64,000 bases of DNA from Melastoma dodecandrum (lineage: Eukaryota > Streptophyta > Magnoliopsida > Myrtales > Melastomataceae). The stretch's first letter is position 1; the number at the start of each line of letters is the position of its first letter. Below are positions 13,284-25,570 of the stretch, in pieces. Location of the stretch: contig JARUPY010000083.1 in the NCBI GenBank assembly GCA_029817715.1, positions 372,001 to 436,000 on the forward strand, given 5' to 3'. The translations under genes were made by a program, and so were the position numbers. The notes below the pieces were generated by a model. That model made no database searches. It was given only the letters and a program-made list of their open reading frames with translations, and was not told the DNA's origin.

Positions 13284-15607
13284 TTTTTTAACAATAATAA
13301 TAGTAGTAGTAATAATATGTTGTTCCCTTACCTAGTTGCTTAGTTGTGAAGATGTTGTAGACAGCAGAAAAGTGGGGTCATATGTTAGGATGTGGCTCCA
13401 GAGATCATTAGTTTACCTTCTTTATATTTTCCTTCATGGGTGGTGGTGATGTGTTGAATTTGAGATGTGAATTGGATCATGACATTTTTCAATTGGGAAG
13501 AATAAGGTGTAACACCCGACTTTTTATGGATTAGAAATCATGTATATGGCTTGTATTTAAGTATTGAATGAGTAATGAGTTTGAATACATGAGTATAAAC
13601 GACGTACGCATATATATATGTGTGCTAGTATACGGTACGGACCGTGTAAAGGTGCTCCGGACATCCAAGATCGAAGGTTCTGAGATCGACGTGGGGTCGT
13701 TCTGGGGTGATGAAGGATGTTATTATGTATGATGTTGAGGTTAACATATATGATATCAAAGATGACATGAATGAGGTCGACGTTGACATGTATGAGGTCG
13801 AGGTTGACATGTATGAGTCCACCATTGAAAATGTTAAAATTTACTGAGCAAGTTGCAGGTTGACATGTACGACCTCGAGGGGTGACATGTATGAACAATG
13901 TTCAAAGCCTGTTGGGTAAGCTTCAGACTTAACTAATAAATATACTTTTATTACGTGGAAGCGACACATCTACTTTCCCAAATTCCTAAAATAAATTCTC
14001 CCCATTCTAGGAAAGAAAAGGAAAAAAAAGAAAAGAAAAAAAAGGAGGTGAAAGGGAAGGAAGAAAGAGATCGTCATATAGGAACGCACATGGCGTATTC
14101 TGCGTCGTGCGAGCCACTAACGAAGACCTTGGAAAAACATCTCCAACATGGTGAAGTGGCACGGCAGAGGAAGGAACTTGAGGATTTATGCTTGGGGAGG
14201 AAAGAAAGATACGGCTCCCTCCCACCTTCTTTCCTTCATCACTTTTTTCTCTTAAATTGGCCATAAACTTGTTGTCGTAGATATGTTGATTGCAAGGATT
14301 GTTGTGGTTGTTCTTGATATGTGCGTAACAAGGATAAAGGGGCTGGGGTAGTCAGACCTCGGATGGGAGGGAAGTCTCACTAACCCCCTTGGGGTGACGG
14401 ATGGTCATAAGTCCTTGGAGTGGAGGACGACCATTCGTCTTGGGAGTACTCATCACGGTGGAGTGAAGGGACCTCAGTTTAGTTGGCGTTGTGACGGGAT
14501 CGTACATATGAGGATGAGTCGGGTGACGAATTGATAAGAAGTCGGATCATGGCATTTCTTGGCGCAAGGGCACGGACAAAATTAGTGACCCTGAATTGCT
14601 CGGTTAATTAGCCGTAAAGGCTGGTCGTAACGGCCTAGAATGGAGGCCAAAATAGTGAGATGCAATGAATCGCGGAACAAGTATTAGGGTGGATGATGCT
14701 TGCAAATTGCAAGGTAAATACGCGGGAAACTTGGCAAGACAGAGTAGTCTTATACAAAACGTAAGGGGTGGGTATAGATGGCCCCGGTTTTGCGACAACG
14801 AATGGGAAACTAATTCTCCCCCGTGGTGGAGTGACTGTAAGTGGGATGTTTAATTTGGCTCGGATGGAGTTCATGGGACTTGTACAGAAAAAAATCATGG
14901 AAGAAGTTTTTTGGGTCGTACTTAGTATTTGACTAATGTCGCTTATATCATTGCAGGGTCGCAAGCCTCCGTGTGCTTTTGATAGCCATTAGTTCAATCT
15001 TGTATGTATTAAACCTTTAAGGTTGAATGGTGTGAATTTTATATAAGATTTCCATGCTAAATGAAAATCCGGTTAATTTCTTGAAATATAAAACTTCATG
15101 TGTCGTGGTTGACCCGCTGCACCCCTTTTGCTGACCCAGTTTGTCCTCGTGCTCTCGTTAATGAGCTCTTGTCAGATTCCGTGGATGGTCCCCTAAATTT
15201 TCCTTCTCTGAAGGAGTGATCACGTTATATATAAATTATTCACCAGCGATTTCGATTCTGCGTGCATCTCCCATCCTGATTTTAGAGACGATGAGGAATT
15301 TTAAAGAAATTCTGCCTGTTTCTTAAAGTTATTGTGTTTCTTAAAGACAGAACCCAACAAAAAAAAAAAAATCACACTGAGTGGGGCCATTGCAAAAGGC
15401 AACCAGAAAAGAAAGAGCATTGGGGAACCCACCCAATTCAATTACTGCAGCAGCTTCTTAACCCAAGAGCCAAAGCGGGATTGTCAGGAAAGAACAAAAA
15501 TGGTGGCCAAATGTTTCCACTGAGATAAAAGGTGGCCAAATTATTGCCAAGTCCCAGATTTCATTTACCATTTATTACAATTTTTAGTTCATTAGCGTTG
15601 AGGTGGC
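13284..15607. other. Intergenic region with possible LTR remains
   Basis: A TGTAACACCCGAC motif at about 13508, a common start of plant Ty3 LTRs, is followed by about 1.4 kb of non-coding sequence in the style of an LTR or leader region (stretches near 14330-14580 rich in GGTGACGG-like words). I could not identify the other end or a target duplication. Open frames at 13557-13898, 13955-14266 and 14635-14964 show no family resemblance. Confidence 0.3.
13731..13815. repeat. ~24-bp minisatellite
   Basis: Three to four imperfect tandem units of the type GAGGTCGACGTTGACATGTAT lie head to tail. They give a periodic peptide in the minus-strand frame, which is why that frame stays open. A related unit recurs at about 13856-13895. 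Confidence 0.7.
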
Positions 15608-15809
15608 CTAGTATCCGTTTCCTTTAGTGGAATTGTCCATCGATGGAGTTGGACTAGATCTTTCAGTGCCTTTTTGGCTATGAAATTTGTCGGCAGCATC
15701 AGTTTGCTTCTCTTTTGTTACTTTGATTTGTTTACCTTGAGCACCTGTTTGTTTGACTATGAGTGGTGGTGTTGATGCAAATGACTGTGGGGTTTCATCT
15801 GCATTCTTC
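15608..15809 (-). pseudogene. Possible 3' exon of an unidentified gene fragment
   Basis: On the minus strand an acceptor-like sequence (CCTTCACAG at about 15810-15818) precedes an open segment of about 66 codons. It is rich in Lys, Ser, Thr and Gln and ends in a stop at 15608-15610. The low-complexity, polar composition resembles a disordered protein tail. I recognise no family and could not place an upstream exon with a proper donor, so it may be a displaced exon or a chance frame. Confidence 0.2.
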
Positions 15810-15871
15810 CTGTGAAGGTGAATAATTATCAAGTTAAGGTAATTATGCCGCAGCTTCAATGCTATGCTCAT

Positions 15872-17981
15872 GGAACCATAAGGCTTTCTGTAAAATGAAA
15901 TAGTTATGAATGAGAAAGAACTTCATATTTAACTGGATTCGCAAGTCGAAAGGCAAATCACAGAGCACGCGAGATCACCATCAAGTCTGTTAAACGCTGC
16001 CCATTAAAAAGAGAATCAACCGTGCCTTTGTCCATCCATAGACATATATTAGTCAGACTGGGGAAGTCGATCTACAGTCAGTTGGGCGAGACGCGCCTTA
16101 AAAGGCGGGAAGTGATGCAGCCTCGGGACAAAACCTGAGTTTAAAATGTGAACTATTATTTTAATAAAGACAGTTATTTATTGTTTACTATTTGTTCATA
16201 TCTAATTTACAAAATCCCATGTTGATATAAAATTGTACTCGATCTCATATACACCTAGAGGGAATAAAAACATCTAGATCAACACCGAGTATAAGTTATG
16301 TCGAATTAAATCATTGGATGGATATCCAAATTGTATTTGGCGGTACCCAATCTTAAGGTATACTAGATACGACTCAATTATAAAGAATACCGCATGTTGT
16401 GTTTTGTTTTTTTTTTTAATTTGAGAACTTCAATTATATTATACGTGTAGATGTGTACTTTGATGTTATCAAAAGTAGCATTTGACTGGATTGTAAGCAA
16501 TATGATTGTTAGATGTGTGACACAGCGTGAAGGGGATAATGTCGAGTCAAAATATGATTAATCGATATAATGAATTTGAGAGTTGGCATAGTGTCCCCAT
16601 GATGGAGATATTAGTAAATTTGTATACACGATCGTAGTAGGAATGATTTATCACTCAGCTGATTAAGTTGGTGATGACGTTTATGCGTCGAATTAATTAG
16701 GGTAAAGAGATCGAATTGCACAATAATTAGTGGTTCATAGTGATTTATGTTAATGACCCTTATTCTATCGTGTTGAGTAAATAAAAGCTATTATTAGACG
16801 ATTACCTTAGCTTACATAAGGTCGTACGCAATCGCAGGTTAATAAGAATATTAAGTTCTAGTGAACACTATAATTGATCTAGAATTGAACTAACCGGATT
16901 GTTAAGTTATTCCGAAAAAATGTATGCTAATATGTTGTAGACTCTGGACCTAAATAACTGGACTTTTACCGAGATTTATTTTATTTCAATTTGGATTAAC
17001 GACCCATGAGACTTGAGTTTAGTCGTCCATGGTAAAAGAAACAAAATGGATTGGAGAAAATAACCTTGAAGTTATTTTAAACGATAAGAAAAAAATATTT
17101 TATGATATTTTAATAACTCCTTCTTCTAAAATTTTCAATATAAATAGGAATTCGACCCAAGGTTAAGAGAGACGTCCGGAATTTTACCTTCCTAGGATAA
17201 CATCAGTCACGTTTTTCCTACTATGTATTATAATTTGTTGGTTGATTTTCTAAGCGAGTTTTAAAAATTTATGCAGTTATAGATAGAACTTGCTTAATTA
17301 TTCAGGACAAATAATTCCCGAATCATGAAGCTGACAAAATCATGAAAAACCAGATCGAACAAAAATGATGAGTTTGTTATCTGACAAGGTTGCTAAATCT
17401 CTATTCAGCATTGCTAAGACAAGACTTATCATCTTGGGCAACAAATTATGATCATTTGAGGCATAATTTCAAAGAACTCCAACAGCCCGAGAATTTAATC
17501 TTGTCTACGAGCAATCTGTGTGAGTGAACCAAGGCTTTGCCATTGTGGTTTAAGCACTAAAGACGAAATTTAAAGGAAATAATAAACAAAACCATTGCCA
17601 TCAGCACACGCATTTGAACGGGATGATGATCTCAATTATTAAGTAGACAAGTGATAGCAGAATCCCAATTTGGTATCGGGAGCTGTGACTCGACTGACTG
17701 ACTCCCTCCATTACAGAATGTCAAATGTTTGCTTTCCAATTGAAACACAAATGAATCAAGAAGCCGTTAAAAATTAGGGAAGCCACCAAAATGAGTTGCT
17801 GGAAGATTTATTTTCTTGATTCATCAATCGTCATCATCCCCATGTTGTTGGTGTGATGTGAAGCTCTCTCACTGATCACGTTGTGTTGGTTTCGAGTGAG
17901 TTTTGGGAAACATAAATCACCTGTATTGTTGTTATCATCAAATCAGCTGTACACCACAGATGCTGCTGTTGTTGTTCTTCG
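15872..17981. other. AT-rich intergenic region downstream of the cyclin gene
   Basis: No gene supported. A TATAAATAG motif at about 17138 followed by CCTAGGATAAC could belong to a degenerate LTR promoter, but no repeat partner is visible. The last few hundred bases include the 3' untranslated region of the minus-strand cyclin gene. Confidence 0.4.
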
Positions 17982-20350
17982 TTATTGTTGTAGTAGGAAG
18001 ACCGGCGGATCGCATTTTGAGCTGTACCCAAACTTTGATGTGCAGTACTTCCTATGAACTCCCGTCAGCCTCCCAGTCGATGCCCTCTGGTGCAACCCCA
18101 CGATCATTCTCGAGCACTCCCTGCATACCCCGTCGAAAATTATCATTTCCATCACCACGAATTGCAGGAAGCCCCGAGCCGATATCGAGAGAATGCAAGG
18201 AGGAGATTTTTTACGAGAGGTCGTGTTCAGAGTAGTTGGCATGCCACTCGCATGTTTTGCTCCATTGCCTGAATCCATAGAGGCTGCACTGTGCAGTGTA
18301 GACTGAGGCTGCGGCCAACAATGAGGGCCGGAACCTCAGCAACTCGTACTCCACAAGGCCCAGCTCCAGCAGGAAGAATGACAGCTGCTCTAGCTGCACA
18401 CCCGAGATTCAATAATCTCATTAATCGCTAATAAATTAATCCTTACATGACGAGACTTCGTTCACCACTACCAAACCAACCTTTGTTCCTGACTTGGCGG
18501 CCTTGAGGAACCGCCGAAGGAACACGTACGGAGTTGGCAGCGACATGCTGAACTGTAGCGTGTTCAGCATCAAGCTTTCCTGCAAATAATTATTCCAATT
18601 ACAAACAAAAAGCCGGAATTAAATATCTCGGAGGATTCAAACCAAACTCTGCGGATCAAATCAAAGAGCCTAAAGCCCTTACCATTTCGAGGATTTCCTT
18701 CCTGCTATAGGCATTGTCCGAGATCAGTACCAGATCCTCGACAACGGGGACGGACACCTCCTCGTACTTGCAAGCCAGCAACATCGCGACCAAACCCACC
18801 AGCTGGAGCCTCTTCCTTACGACGGGCTGCTGCGACAGGAACCTGTCTATTATGTTCACCGTTAGGAACAATGTCTCTGGCATCAGCCCGAACTTATCGT
18901 GAACCTGTCCGCAAATTTCAAGATCTAAGTGATAAGAAAAAGGGACAAAACGATCGCCTACACTTGAGTTTGTCCGAAATACCTCGACAAGCCAGTCAAC
19001 GAGTATGGCCCTCATGTTCTCATTAATGTCGACTTGCCTCACCATGTAATCCGGCGGAATGCAACTAAGCCCCTGCTTCGGAATAATTTGTCAGCAAATC
19101 GAAATCCTTCGGAGGAATAATTACCAAATTTTACTTGGCGTGAATAAAATTCAAATTAAAAAGTTACCTCAGTCTTCCTGTACTGAGAGTAAAGATCCTC
19201 AACATACTCGACAGCTGCCAATTGATTGTTCTTGTCATTGCAATCAATGTCAATGATTGGTTCATCCTCCTCTTCCTCTTCCTCATTGATGATAGATTCC
19301 ATCACAACTTCTTCCTGAGAAGAATTTTTTATAAGGAAACATTTTCAAATCAACAACAATCTATTCATTATTCATCCCCCTTTGGCATTTACTGATTGAT
19401 ACGATACGAGTTTGTTAGTTATTAATCAAATGATTTGGCAGGGTTATTACCATCAGGTCGTCTTCGGGGTTGTTGTCAGGCTTCATGGGCTCCGGAGGGC
19501 AGTCCCCTTCTGCATCGACGAAGATGCAGTCTCCAAATTCGTTGTTCTCTGGAAATGTCTTCGCCTTCTTTGCTTCCTTCAGATTCAAGCAATCATTTCG
19601 ATTAAATCAAACTATAGTAGGCCCTTTTCACTTATGACTGATGAGCAACCGCAGGTGACAGAACCAGGGGGTGCAGGCAAAGCAGGAATGATCATACCTG
19701 AGTGGAGAGGTGCGGCCGCGAGCTCGCCAGTTGGGCCGCAAACCTCCTGAAAAACATGGATATCAACCGTTCAAGAAAAGGTGCCGACCGAATAATGTAA
19801 ATTCGAGGAGCAGAATATAGAGTTGACCCGTGACTTTGCTTTGCAAGTCCAGATCTGAATTTTCGAAAATTCAAAAAAGGAAAAAAAAGGTCAAGTGTAG
19901 TAAGAAATCACACCTCGTGACTGGTGGCGGTCTGCTAGATCCATCCGCCACGGGCTTCTTCCCACGGAGCTCGTCTTTCCTGCCCCAAAACAAATCGAAT
20001 AAAAAAACAGTCGAGAAGAGATCACCGCTGCGCCGTCGAAGAAGCGGAGGGAGGGGACAAAAGGGGCTTTACCCATCTTGCAGCAGTCCCCTCTTTTGCT
20101 CCCTAATGGCATTACCATGGATCTCCCCAAGAACTCTCCTCGTCCGCCCACCCGCCACCTGTCCGGACTTCCTCCCTGGTAACCGGACAACGACAACGAA
20201 GACGGAAAATCAAATCAAAGAAACACTAGTGAAATAGGGGAACCCCACCCTGGGAAAACTCTCAAAACAGAAAGCACAAACAAATAAAAAAGAAGAAAAC
20301 GACCAACCTGGAGGATTATTGGAGAAACTGTTCTGGTCGGAAAACTCCAT
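17982..20350 (-). CDS. CYCB2: B2-type mitotic cyclin (11 exons, 420 aa)
   Basis: Exons in transcription order: 20308-20350, 20073-20175, 19914-19979, 19698-19746, 19451-19576, 19168-19314, 18983-19072, 18683-18904, 18481-18579, 18215-18393, 17982-18120. They total 1,263 nt, all in frame with GT-AG introns. Residues 27-36 read [10 protein letters not shown], a destruction-box-like degradation signal. An acidic stretch with six consecutive Glu precedes the N-terminal cyclin box (about 188-310), which contains [17 protein letters not shown] and [17 protein letters not shown]. The C-terminal cyclin fold follows and ends near [11 protein letters not shown]...SKFGY. B2 cyclins activate CDKs at G2/M and are destroyed by the APC/C. 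The length fits the family (about 420-440 aa). No break seen. Confidence 0.93.
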
Positions 20351-20595
20351 CCTCCTCTCACGACCTTCTCTCTGAAATGGGGGCGGAGGAGTCGGAGGAG
20401 GAGAAGACCCACCAACAAATGAACAACCCGGACAAGAATTTAATGCATGATTTTATTTTTTTATGTTTACTTTTTATAAAATTTAGGGACGCCAATTGGA
20501 TTCGGGAGGATTGCTTTGAAGACAACTGACGGGCAACGGCTAGTGTTTGTGGTTTGTAGTCGACCGTTGCAACCTCTTTTTTTAGGTTTCTTTCT

Positions 20596-21877
20596 CGAAG
20601 CGGCTACGTCACGAGGGGGCGTTATCCCAGTGTACAACATTTTCGCCTTTTTTAGTGTAAATTTATAAATAAAATTAGATTTTTTTACATTATTAGTTAA
20701 TCATCGTACGTATTAGTACAAATGTAAAAAAAAAAAACCTTCTTATTCATAGTATATGTTAGTACAAATGCATAAAAAAGACAATGTTTACTTTGTACAA
20801 TTTGGTATATTTCACTATTTTATATATTACTAGCAAATCAATGTACACATTGTACAAAGAAAGGTTTTACACATTTGTACTAACTTGTAGGATAATTTAC
20901 TAGTAATATACAAAATAGTAAAATGTACAAAAACTGTACAAAATGAACACGATTCTTTTTTGAAAATTTGTACTAACATGTACTAGGAATAACAGTGTTT
21001 TCTTTTGTACATTTGTACAAATGCGTACAATGAGTGACTAGTAATGTACAAAACAATGAAATGTACTAAATTATACAAAATGAATAATATTCTTTTTAGT
21101 ATATTTGTACTAACATCTACTAGGAATAACAATGCTTTCTTTTGTACTTTGATACTAACTTTTATAGTGATTGACTAGTAATGTACAAAAAAAACTAATT
21201 TCATTTGTATATTTGTACTAAAAAGGGCCAAAATTTTGTACATTGGGGATAACGTTCTCGTTTTTTTTTTTTTACATTACTAGTCAATTACTATGCAAAT
21301 TGGTGCAAATGTACAAAAGAAAACATTGTTATTCCTAGTACTGGTTAGTACAAATGTACAAAGAAGACATATTTTATTTTGTACAATTTAGCACATTTCA
21401 CTTTTTGTACTTTATTAACAAATCACGATACGTGTTAATACAAATGTACAAACATGTACAAAGAAAGGTTTTGTATATTTGTACTAACTTATACAGTCAT
21501 TTACAAGTAATGTACAAAATAGTGAAATGTACAAAAATTATACAAAACAAACACCGTTCCTTTTAGTACATTTGTAGGAACATGTAGTAGGAATAATTGT
21601 GCTTTTTTTTGAACATTTGTACTAACTTGTATAGTGATTGACTAGTAATGTACAAAACAATAAAATGTACAAAAATGTACAAAACGAATACTGTTCTTTT
21701 TAGTACATTCGTACTAACATGTAGTAGGAATAACAATATTTTATTTTGTATATTTGTACTAATTTATACAATGATTGACTAGTAATGTATAAAAATCTAA
21801 TTTCGTTTGTACTAAAAATGACCAAAATTTTGTATCATGGAGCTAATGTCTCGTGAAGGGGGACGTTAGCCTCTTCC
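20596..21877. mobile_element. Non-autonomous MULE-like foldback element with 9-bp target duplication
   Basis: The left end is CGAAGCGGCTACGTCACGAG; the right end, read in reverse, is GGAAGAGGCTAACGTCCCCC. The flanks TTTCTTTCT (20587-20595) and TTTCTTTCA (21878-21886) match at 8 of 9 positions, as expected for a Mutator-type 9-bp duplication. The body is a palindrome-rich array of words such as TTTGTACTAACTTGTA and TAGTAATGTACAAAA in both orientations. A second terminus-like sequence occurs near 21240-21262, suggesting an internal duplication. No coding capacity. It starts 246 bp upstream of the cyclin start codon. Confidence 0.8.
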
Positions 21878-22260
21878 TTTCTTTCAACATAATTCAGACC
21901 CCCTCTTCCTCCCTCCTACTCGAATTCCACCTACTAAAACATCGCCATGTTACTCCAAAAAGGAAACACGTCGATTACACTCACGTCCTTTGGCGAATAC
22001 GTGAACGGAATGGTAATAATTTGTCCTCCTTTTATAATTTATTCCAAATTACTATTACCTTCCTGGTAATGTTACTAAAGGAAACCACATCTGTAATCAT
22101 TTTGCCAATATTAAAATAAAAAAATCAAAAGAATTTAATGTAATTTGTGCAAAATTATCAGGGCGTTTATTTACAATTATTTCAATTCCCCTAAAAAAGA
22201 TACGTGTAAAAGTTTATTTGGTTTTGAATTTTACTACTCTTTTAGTCTTGTTTTTAATAA
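21878..22260. other. Short gap between two transposons
   Basis: AT-rich spacer between the foldback element and the Pack-MULE-like element. An open frame at 21853-22119 has no recognisable motif and begins inside the foldback element, so I do not call it a gene. Confidence 0.4.
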
Positions 22261-23587
22261 GGTCAAATTATCAAAAATATTTTATACTTCGACAATTTTT
22301 TCTATTTAATCCATACTTTGAAACGCTTTTAAAGTGAATACGTACTTCTGTCGTTATATCATTTCTGTAGAGGGATTTGACGTGGTTGCACCGTGGACAT
22401 GACGACGTCGAAAATGAAAACGTCGTCTACACTTTAAAAAATGAAACCACGACGTCAAAAACCCCCTTCAAAAACCCGACGTCAAAAACCACCGAACACA
22501 GTGGACCATCGTGACTATTGTTGACTTTATCTCTCGAATCCACGAGAGGACGGAATCGATGGGCTTCGCCTTGTCTTCCTCTTCCCCAGGAGCATGTGCA
22601 ATTGTATGATCGAATTGATCGCCACAGCCACCCCGTTACCCACCCTCAGCATCCATGGCTTCACGTCCTCCAGCCTCACGGCTACGATGCCGCGGAATGA
22701 AAACATTACGTTGATCGACTCCGCAAGCTCCGCCAGCCAGAGCCAATCTCCCTCAATGTGTCCCTACCCTTAGGGGACAGTGGTCCAATCCACATGCGAC
22801 AGCAATGCCTGCATCTCGTCGAGCAAGGTGGTGGCCACCCGGAATTCGCCACTATGGACTCGCTCAGCACCCGAAATCAGCCTATGCACCAGCGTGATCC
22901 CCAAGTGCTCCTCCAGGGCAGTTAGGGATGCCATTTGTCGCGCGACAGTAGCAACATTCGGGTTCTGTAGAGCGAAAGCGCCGGTAGGGCCCGCCGATGA
23001 CCAATAGTCGAGCTGCGCAGCAGCATCAGGATCCGACAGCCCAAAGAATTCGGAGAGAAACCTGTCTACCCAGAAGGTAAGGTCGGAGGGATTGTAGTAG
23101 GCATCCGTTTATAACTCAAATTGTAGAGCCTGTAAATCGTCCGGGACGACAGTATCAGTGCGGTGGAGCTCGATGGCGGCAGGGACAACGGCTTCACCGG
23201 CGGCGAATACGAGTTGAGGAGCTCGAGGCGGCAGGCGAGGTGACGCAGGTTAGAGGAGGACACCTCGTAGTCAGCATCTGCGAGGAGACGGTCGTTGGGC
23301 GGCTGCTTGGTAATTGATGATTGGAGGACGAAGGAGTGGAAGATGGGCTGTTAGCGCCCCCAACGGCAATGGAATCGAAAGGATCATAGCGAGTCCTTTT
23401 TTAACAGAATGTTATCATTTTTTATTATTAAAAAATAATTCTCTATTTAAAGGGGTAGATGACATTTTTGACGTCGTTATGTACACGTGTGCAGTCTAAC
23501 GGAAGTTAGAAATGATATACGTCGTCGAAGTACGAGCTAAATCGGAAAAAAATGGTCCAACTACGGGACAATTTTGATAGTTTGGGC
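22261..23587. mobile_element. Pack-MULE-like element carrying a DELLA/GRAS gene fragment
   Basis: The left end GGTCAAATTATCAAAAATAT and the right end (reverse complement GCCCAAACTATCAAAATTGT) form inverted repeats of about 100 bp. The flanks TTTTAATAA (22252-22260) and TTTTAATTG (23588-23596) agree at 7 of 9 positions. The interior changes abruptly from AT-rich to GC-rich coding-like DNA containing pieces of a DELLA-type GRAS gene. There is no transposase. The structure fits a Pack-MULE, a non-autonomous element that has picked up host gene fragments. Confidence 0.7.
22515..23310 (-). pseudogene. Captured, internally deleted DELLA/GRAS regulator fragment
   Basis: Read on the minus strand. 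The first part (about 23300-23130) contains DRLLADADYEVSSSNLRHLA, resembling the DELLA-side region ending in 'V(R/S)SSNL..VA..LE'. Around 22990-22760 another frame gives LGITLVHRLISGAERV and FRVATTLLDEMQALL, the start of the GRAS domain (first leucine-heptad region). After a stop, about 22735-22520 gives LAELAESINVMFSFRG and VAVAINSIIQLHMLL, which in DELLA proteins lie after the VHIID motif. The VHIID segment itself is missing and the frame is broken by stops and shifts. DELLA proteins repress gibberellin responses; this copy cannot encode a working one. Confidence 0.7.
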
Positions 23588-23633
23588 TTTTAATTGTTAA
23601 TCGGCCCGCCTTCTCCTTGTCTTTGTCCTTTGA

Positions 23634-23673
<40 letters not shown>
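23634..23673. repeat. (ATT)n microsatellite, left of viral fragment
   Basis: About 13 uninterrupted ATT units immediately upstream of the endogenous caulimovirid open frame. Confidence 0.95.
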
Positions 23674-23684
23674 GCGAACCAGAT

Positions 23685-24770
23685 ATGTTACATCAGTTCA
23701 CAAAACATCAAACCAATAAGCGCATCGATGAAAGTCCATACATGTTTCTGACAAAAACTCCAGGAGAATCAGTTTCTTCGCAAACTTCTGCAAATTCAGA
23801 AAACACAGAAGAAGAATCAAACTCTGATGAGTCAATCTCCGAATCCTCCCTCGAATCAGTATTCTCCGAGGATCCACAAATACTCATGGCAGATAATAAT
23901 CCACATGTAGATGAACCAGAAAGCTCTTCTGATCATTCCTTAGAGGAAAATCAAGATCGTCATACTTTTAAGGAACAAGGATCCTTAAAGTTCACCCTTG
24001 ATGACCTTGAACTAGACAAATGGCCTCAAAGATTTAAAGATTTCTATGCATGGTGCCTACAGAAGAGACTAATTGTTCCATCCTCTACAGACATTCTTTC
24101 TGAATTAACTGCCCGATTCACCGGAATGCTACAAACATGGTGGAACCAATTACCAGAACAGATACAAGTACAGTTCATTAGCCTTCCTTTCCAAGACTTT
24201 CTTACTCAACTCTACACAAATTTCATTGGAAGCCCAGAAAATCTGATTGATGATCAACGGAAAGAATTCTTCAACAGAAGATGTTGTTCCTATCGGAAGA
24301 AGGATATCAACCGACACTTCAAACGGATGGTGACACTCTTTATCAACCTTGGTGCAAATAATGCCCTCAAACCAGTTTTCCTGTCTTCCCTGACAGAACC
24401 CGTCTCCTCATTGGTGGAAAAGGAACTGACAGCAAAGAACTTAAAGATCATGGACTTAACTGTTGGGCAAATCATTCAAGCAGTTCACTTTGCTATAAAG
24501 GAATTATGCCAAAGGCGAGAAGTCATCAGAGAATTCCTAAAAAATGACAAGAGACTAGATAATGCCTGCAAACCAGTCAGGTATCTCACCAAGTGCACTA
24601 AAGCTGATTTATGTACTTGTCCAAGCTTCCCTGAACGCCGGATCTCCAAGAAGAAACGATTTGGAAGATGGCTTAAATCCAAGAGAGTTACCCAACACTA
24701 TCAACCCAGAATACCCAAGAAAGGGTTCTCCAAAAAATTGATGCATGGAGGAAGAAAGCGATATCTACGC
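23685..24770 (+). pseudogene. Endogenous caulimovirid capsid-region fragment
   Basis: One open frame of about 360 codons. It has an acidic, Ser/Glu-rich N-terminal part (about residues 45-110), a central region resembling the capsid of plant pararetroviruses (about 120-290, with LDDLELDKWPQRFKDFYAW and TADLxxGxx-like helices), and a basic Cys-containing tail (KCTKADLCTCPSFPERR, then Lys/Arg-rich). In caulimovirids this precedes a zinc knuckle and then protease and reverse transcriptase; here all of that is absent because the frame runs into an ATT microsatellite. Best fit is a Florendovirus/Petuvirus-like capsid, but the exact genus is uncertain. It is only a partial gene in a host chromosome and no other viral gene is present. 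Confidence 0.65.

Positions 24771-24856
<86 letters not shown>
24771..24856. repeat. (ATT)n microsatellite, right of viral fragment
   Basis: About 28 uninterrupted TTA/ATT units. In the viral frame they would add a poly-tyrosine tail, which is an artefact of the microsatellite, not a protein feature. Confidence 0.97.
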
Positions 24857-24857
<1 letters not shown>

Positions 24858-25570
24858 TAATTAATCCCCATGATGTTGAATGATTTTATCACATGATACA
24901 AAATTAATTTTTATATTTATATTAATATTCTTTTATTTAGAGATTTGTTATTTCGTAAAATATTTTGTAAAATATGTCTATCAAATTGTATTTTCTTAAT
25001 TAATGCAAAAAAATCAGTATTTATGATGTTGAGTTCTTTAATTCAGTGTTATAAACACCGATTTCTTCGATGATAATTGAGTCCTAAGAACTTTTTGTTA
25101 ACAGTACCGAGTGTAAAACTTTGCTAACCCCAAGTTCACTTTGCCATGGACATAAAGACGCCATTTGAGGAATTTTCCACTTTGTTAATCTTCTACTCCT
25201 TTGTCTGAGCCGCCTCCTCCCTTCTTCGTGTCGCCTCCTCCCTTGTCCGTGCTGTCTCCACTCCGTCCTCCCTCGTCCGCGGTGGCTCCTCCCTCTAGTG
25301 GGTAAGTGAATTTATTCAAGTAATAACATTTTGGATTGTTGTTGCCGTTAGGATTTGTATTTTGGATTAGTTTTCTTAGGATTTAGGATTAAGATTGTTA
25401 GGGCTTGTGATTGTTAGAGTTAATTTGATTACAATTGATTTTCGGGTGATGATTGTAATTAAGTTCGTAATTAGAGATAATTTTAAGTTATTAGTTACTA
25501 TTAAAATGAATAGGTTAAAATAGTTCGAAGGTTAATGTTACGCATAATCTTGCATAGTATAATTTTTCAA
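24857..25570. other. Non-coding DNA, possibly 5' leader of the dead MuDR-type transposase
   Basis: The first half is AT-rich. From about 25190 to 25315 there is a CT-rich stretch ending in a donor-like GTAAGTG, which looks like a plant 5' untranslated exon. It is followed by intron-like AT-rich sequence before the transposase remains start at 25571. This reading is an inference. Confidence 0.35.

Noticed and set aside
23634..24856. The poly-tyrosine C-terminus of the capsid-like frame
   Set aside because: It is produced by an ATT microsatellite in frame, not by viral coding sequence.
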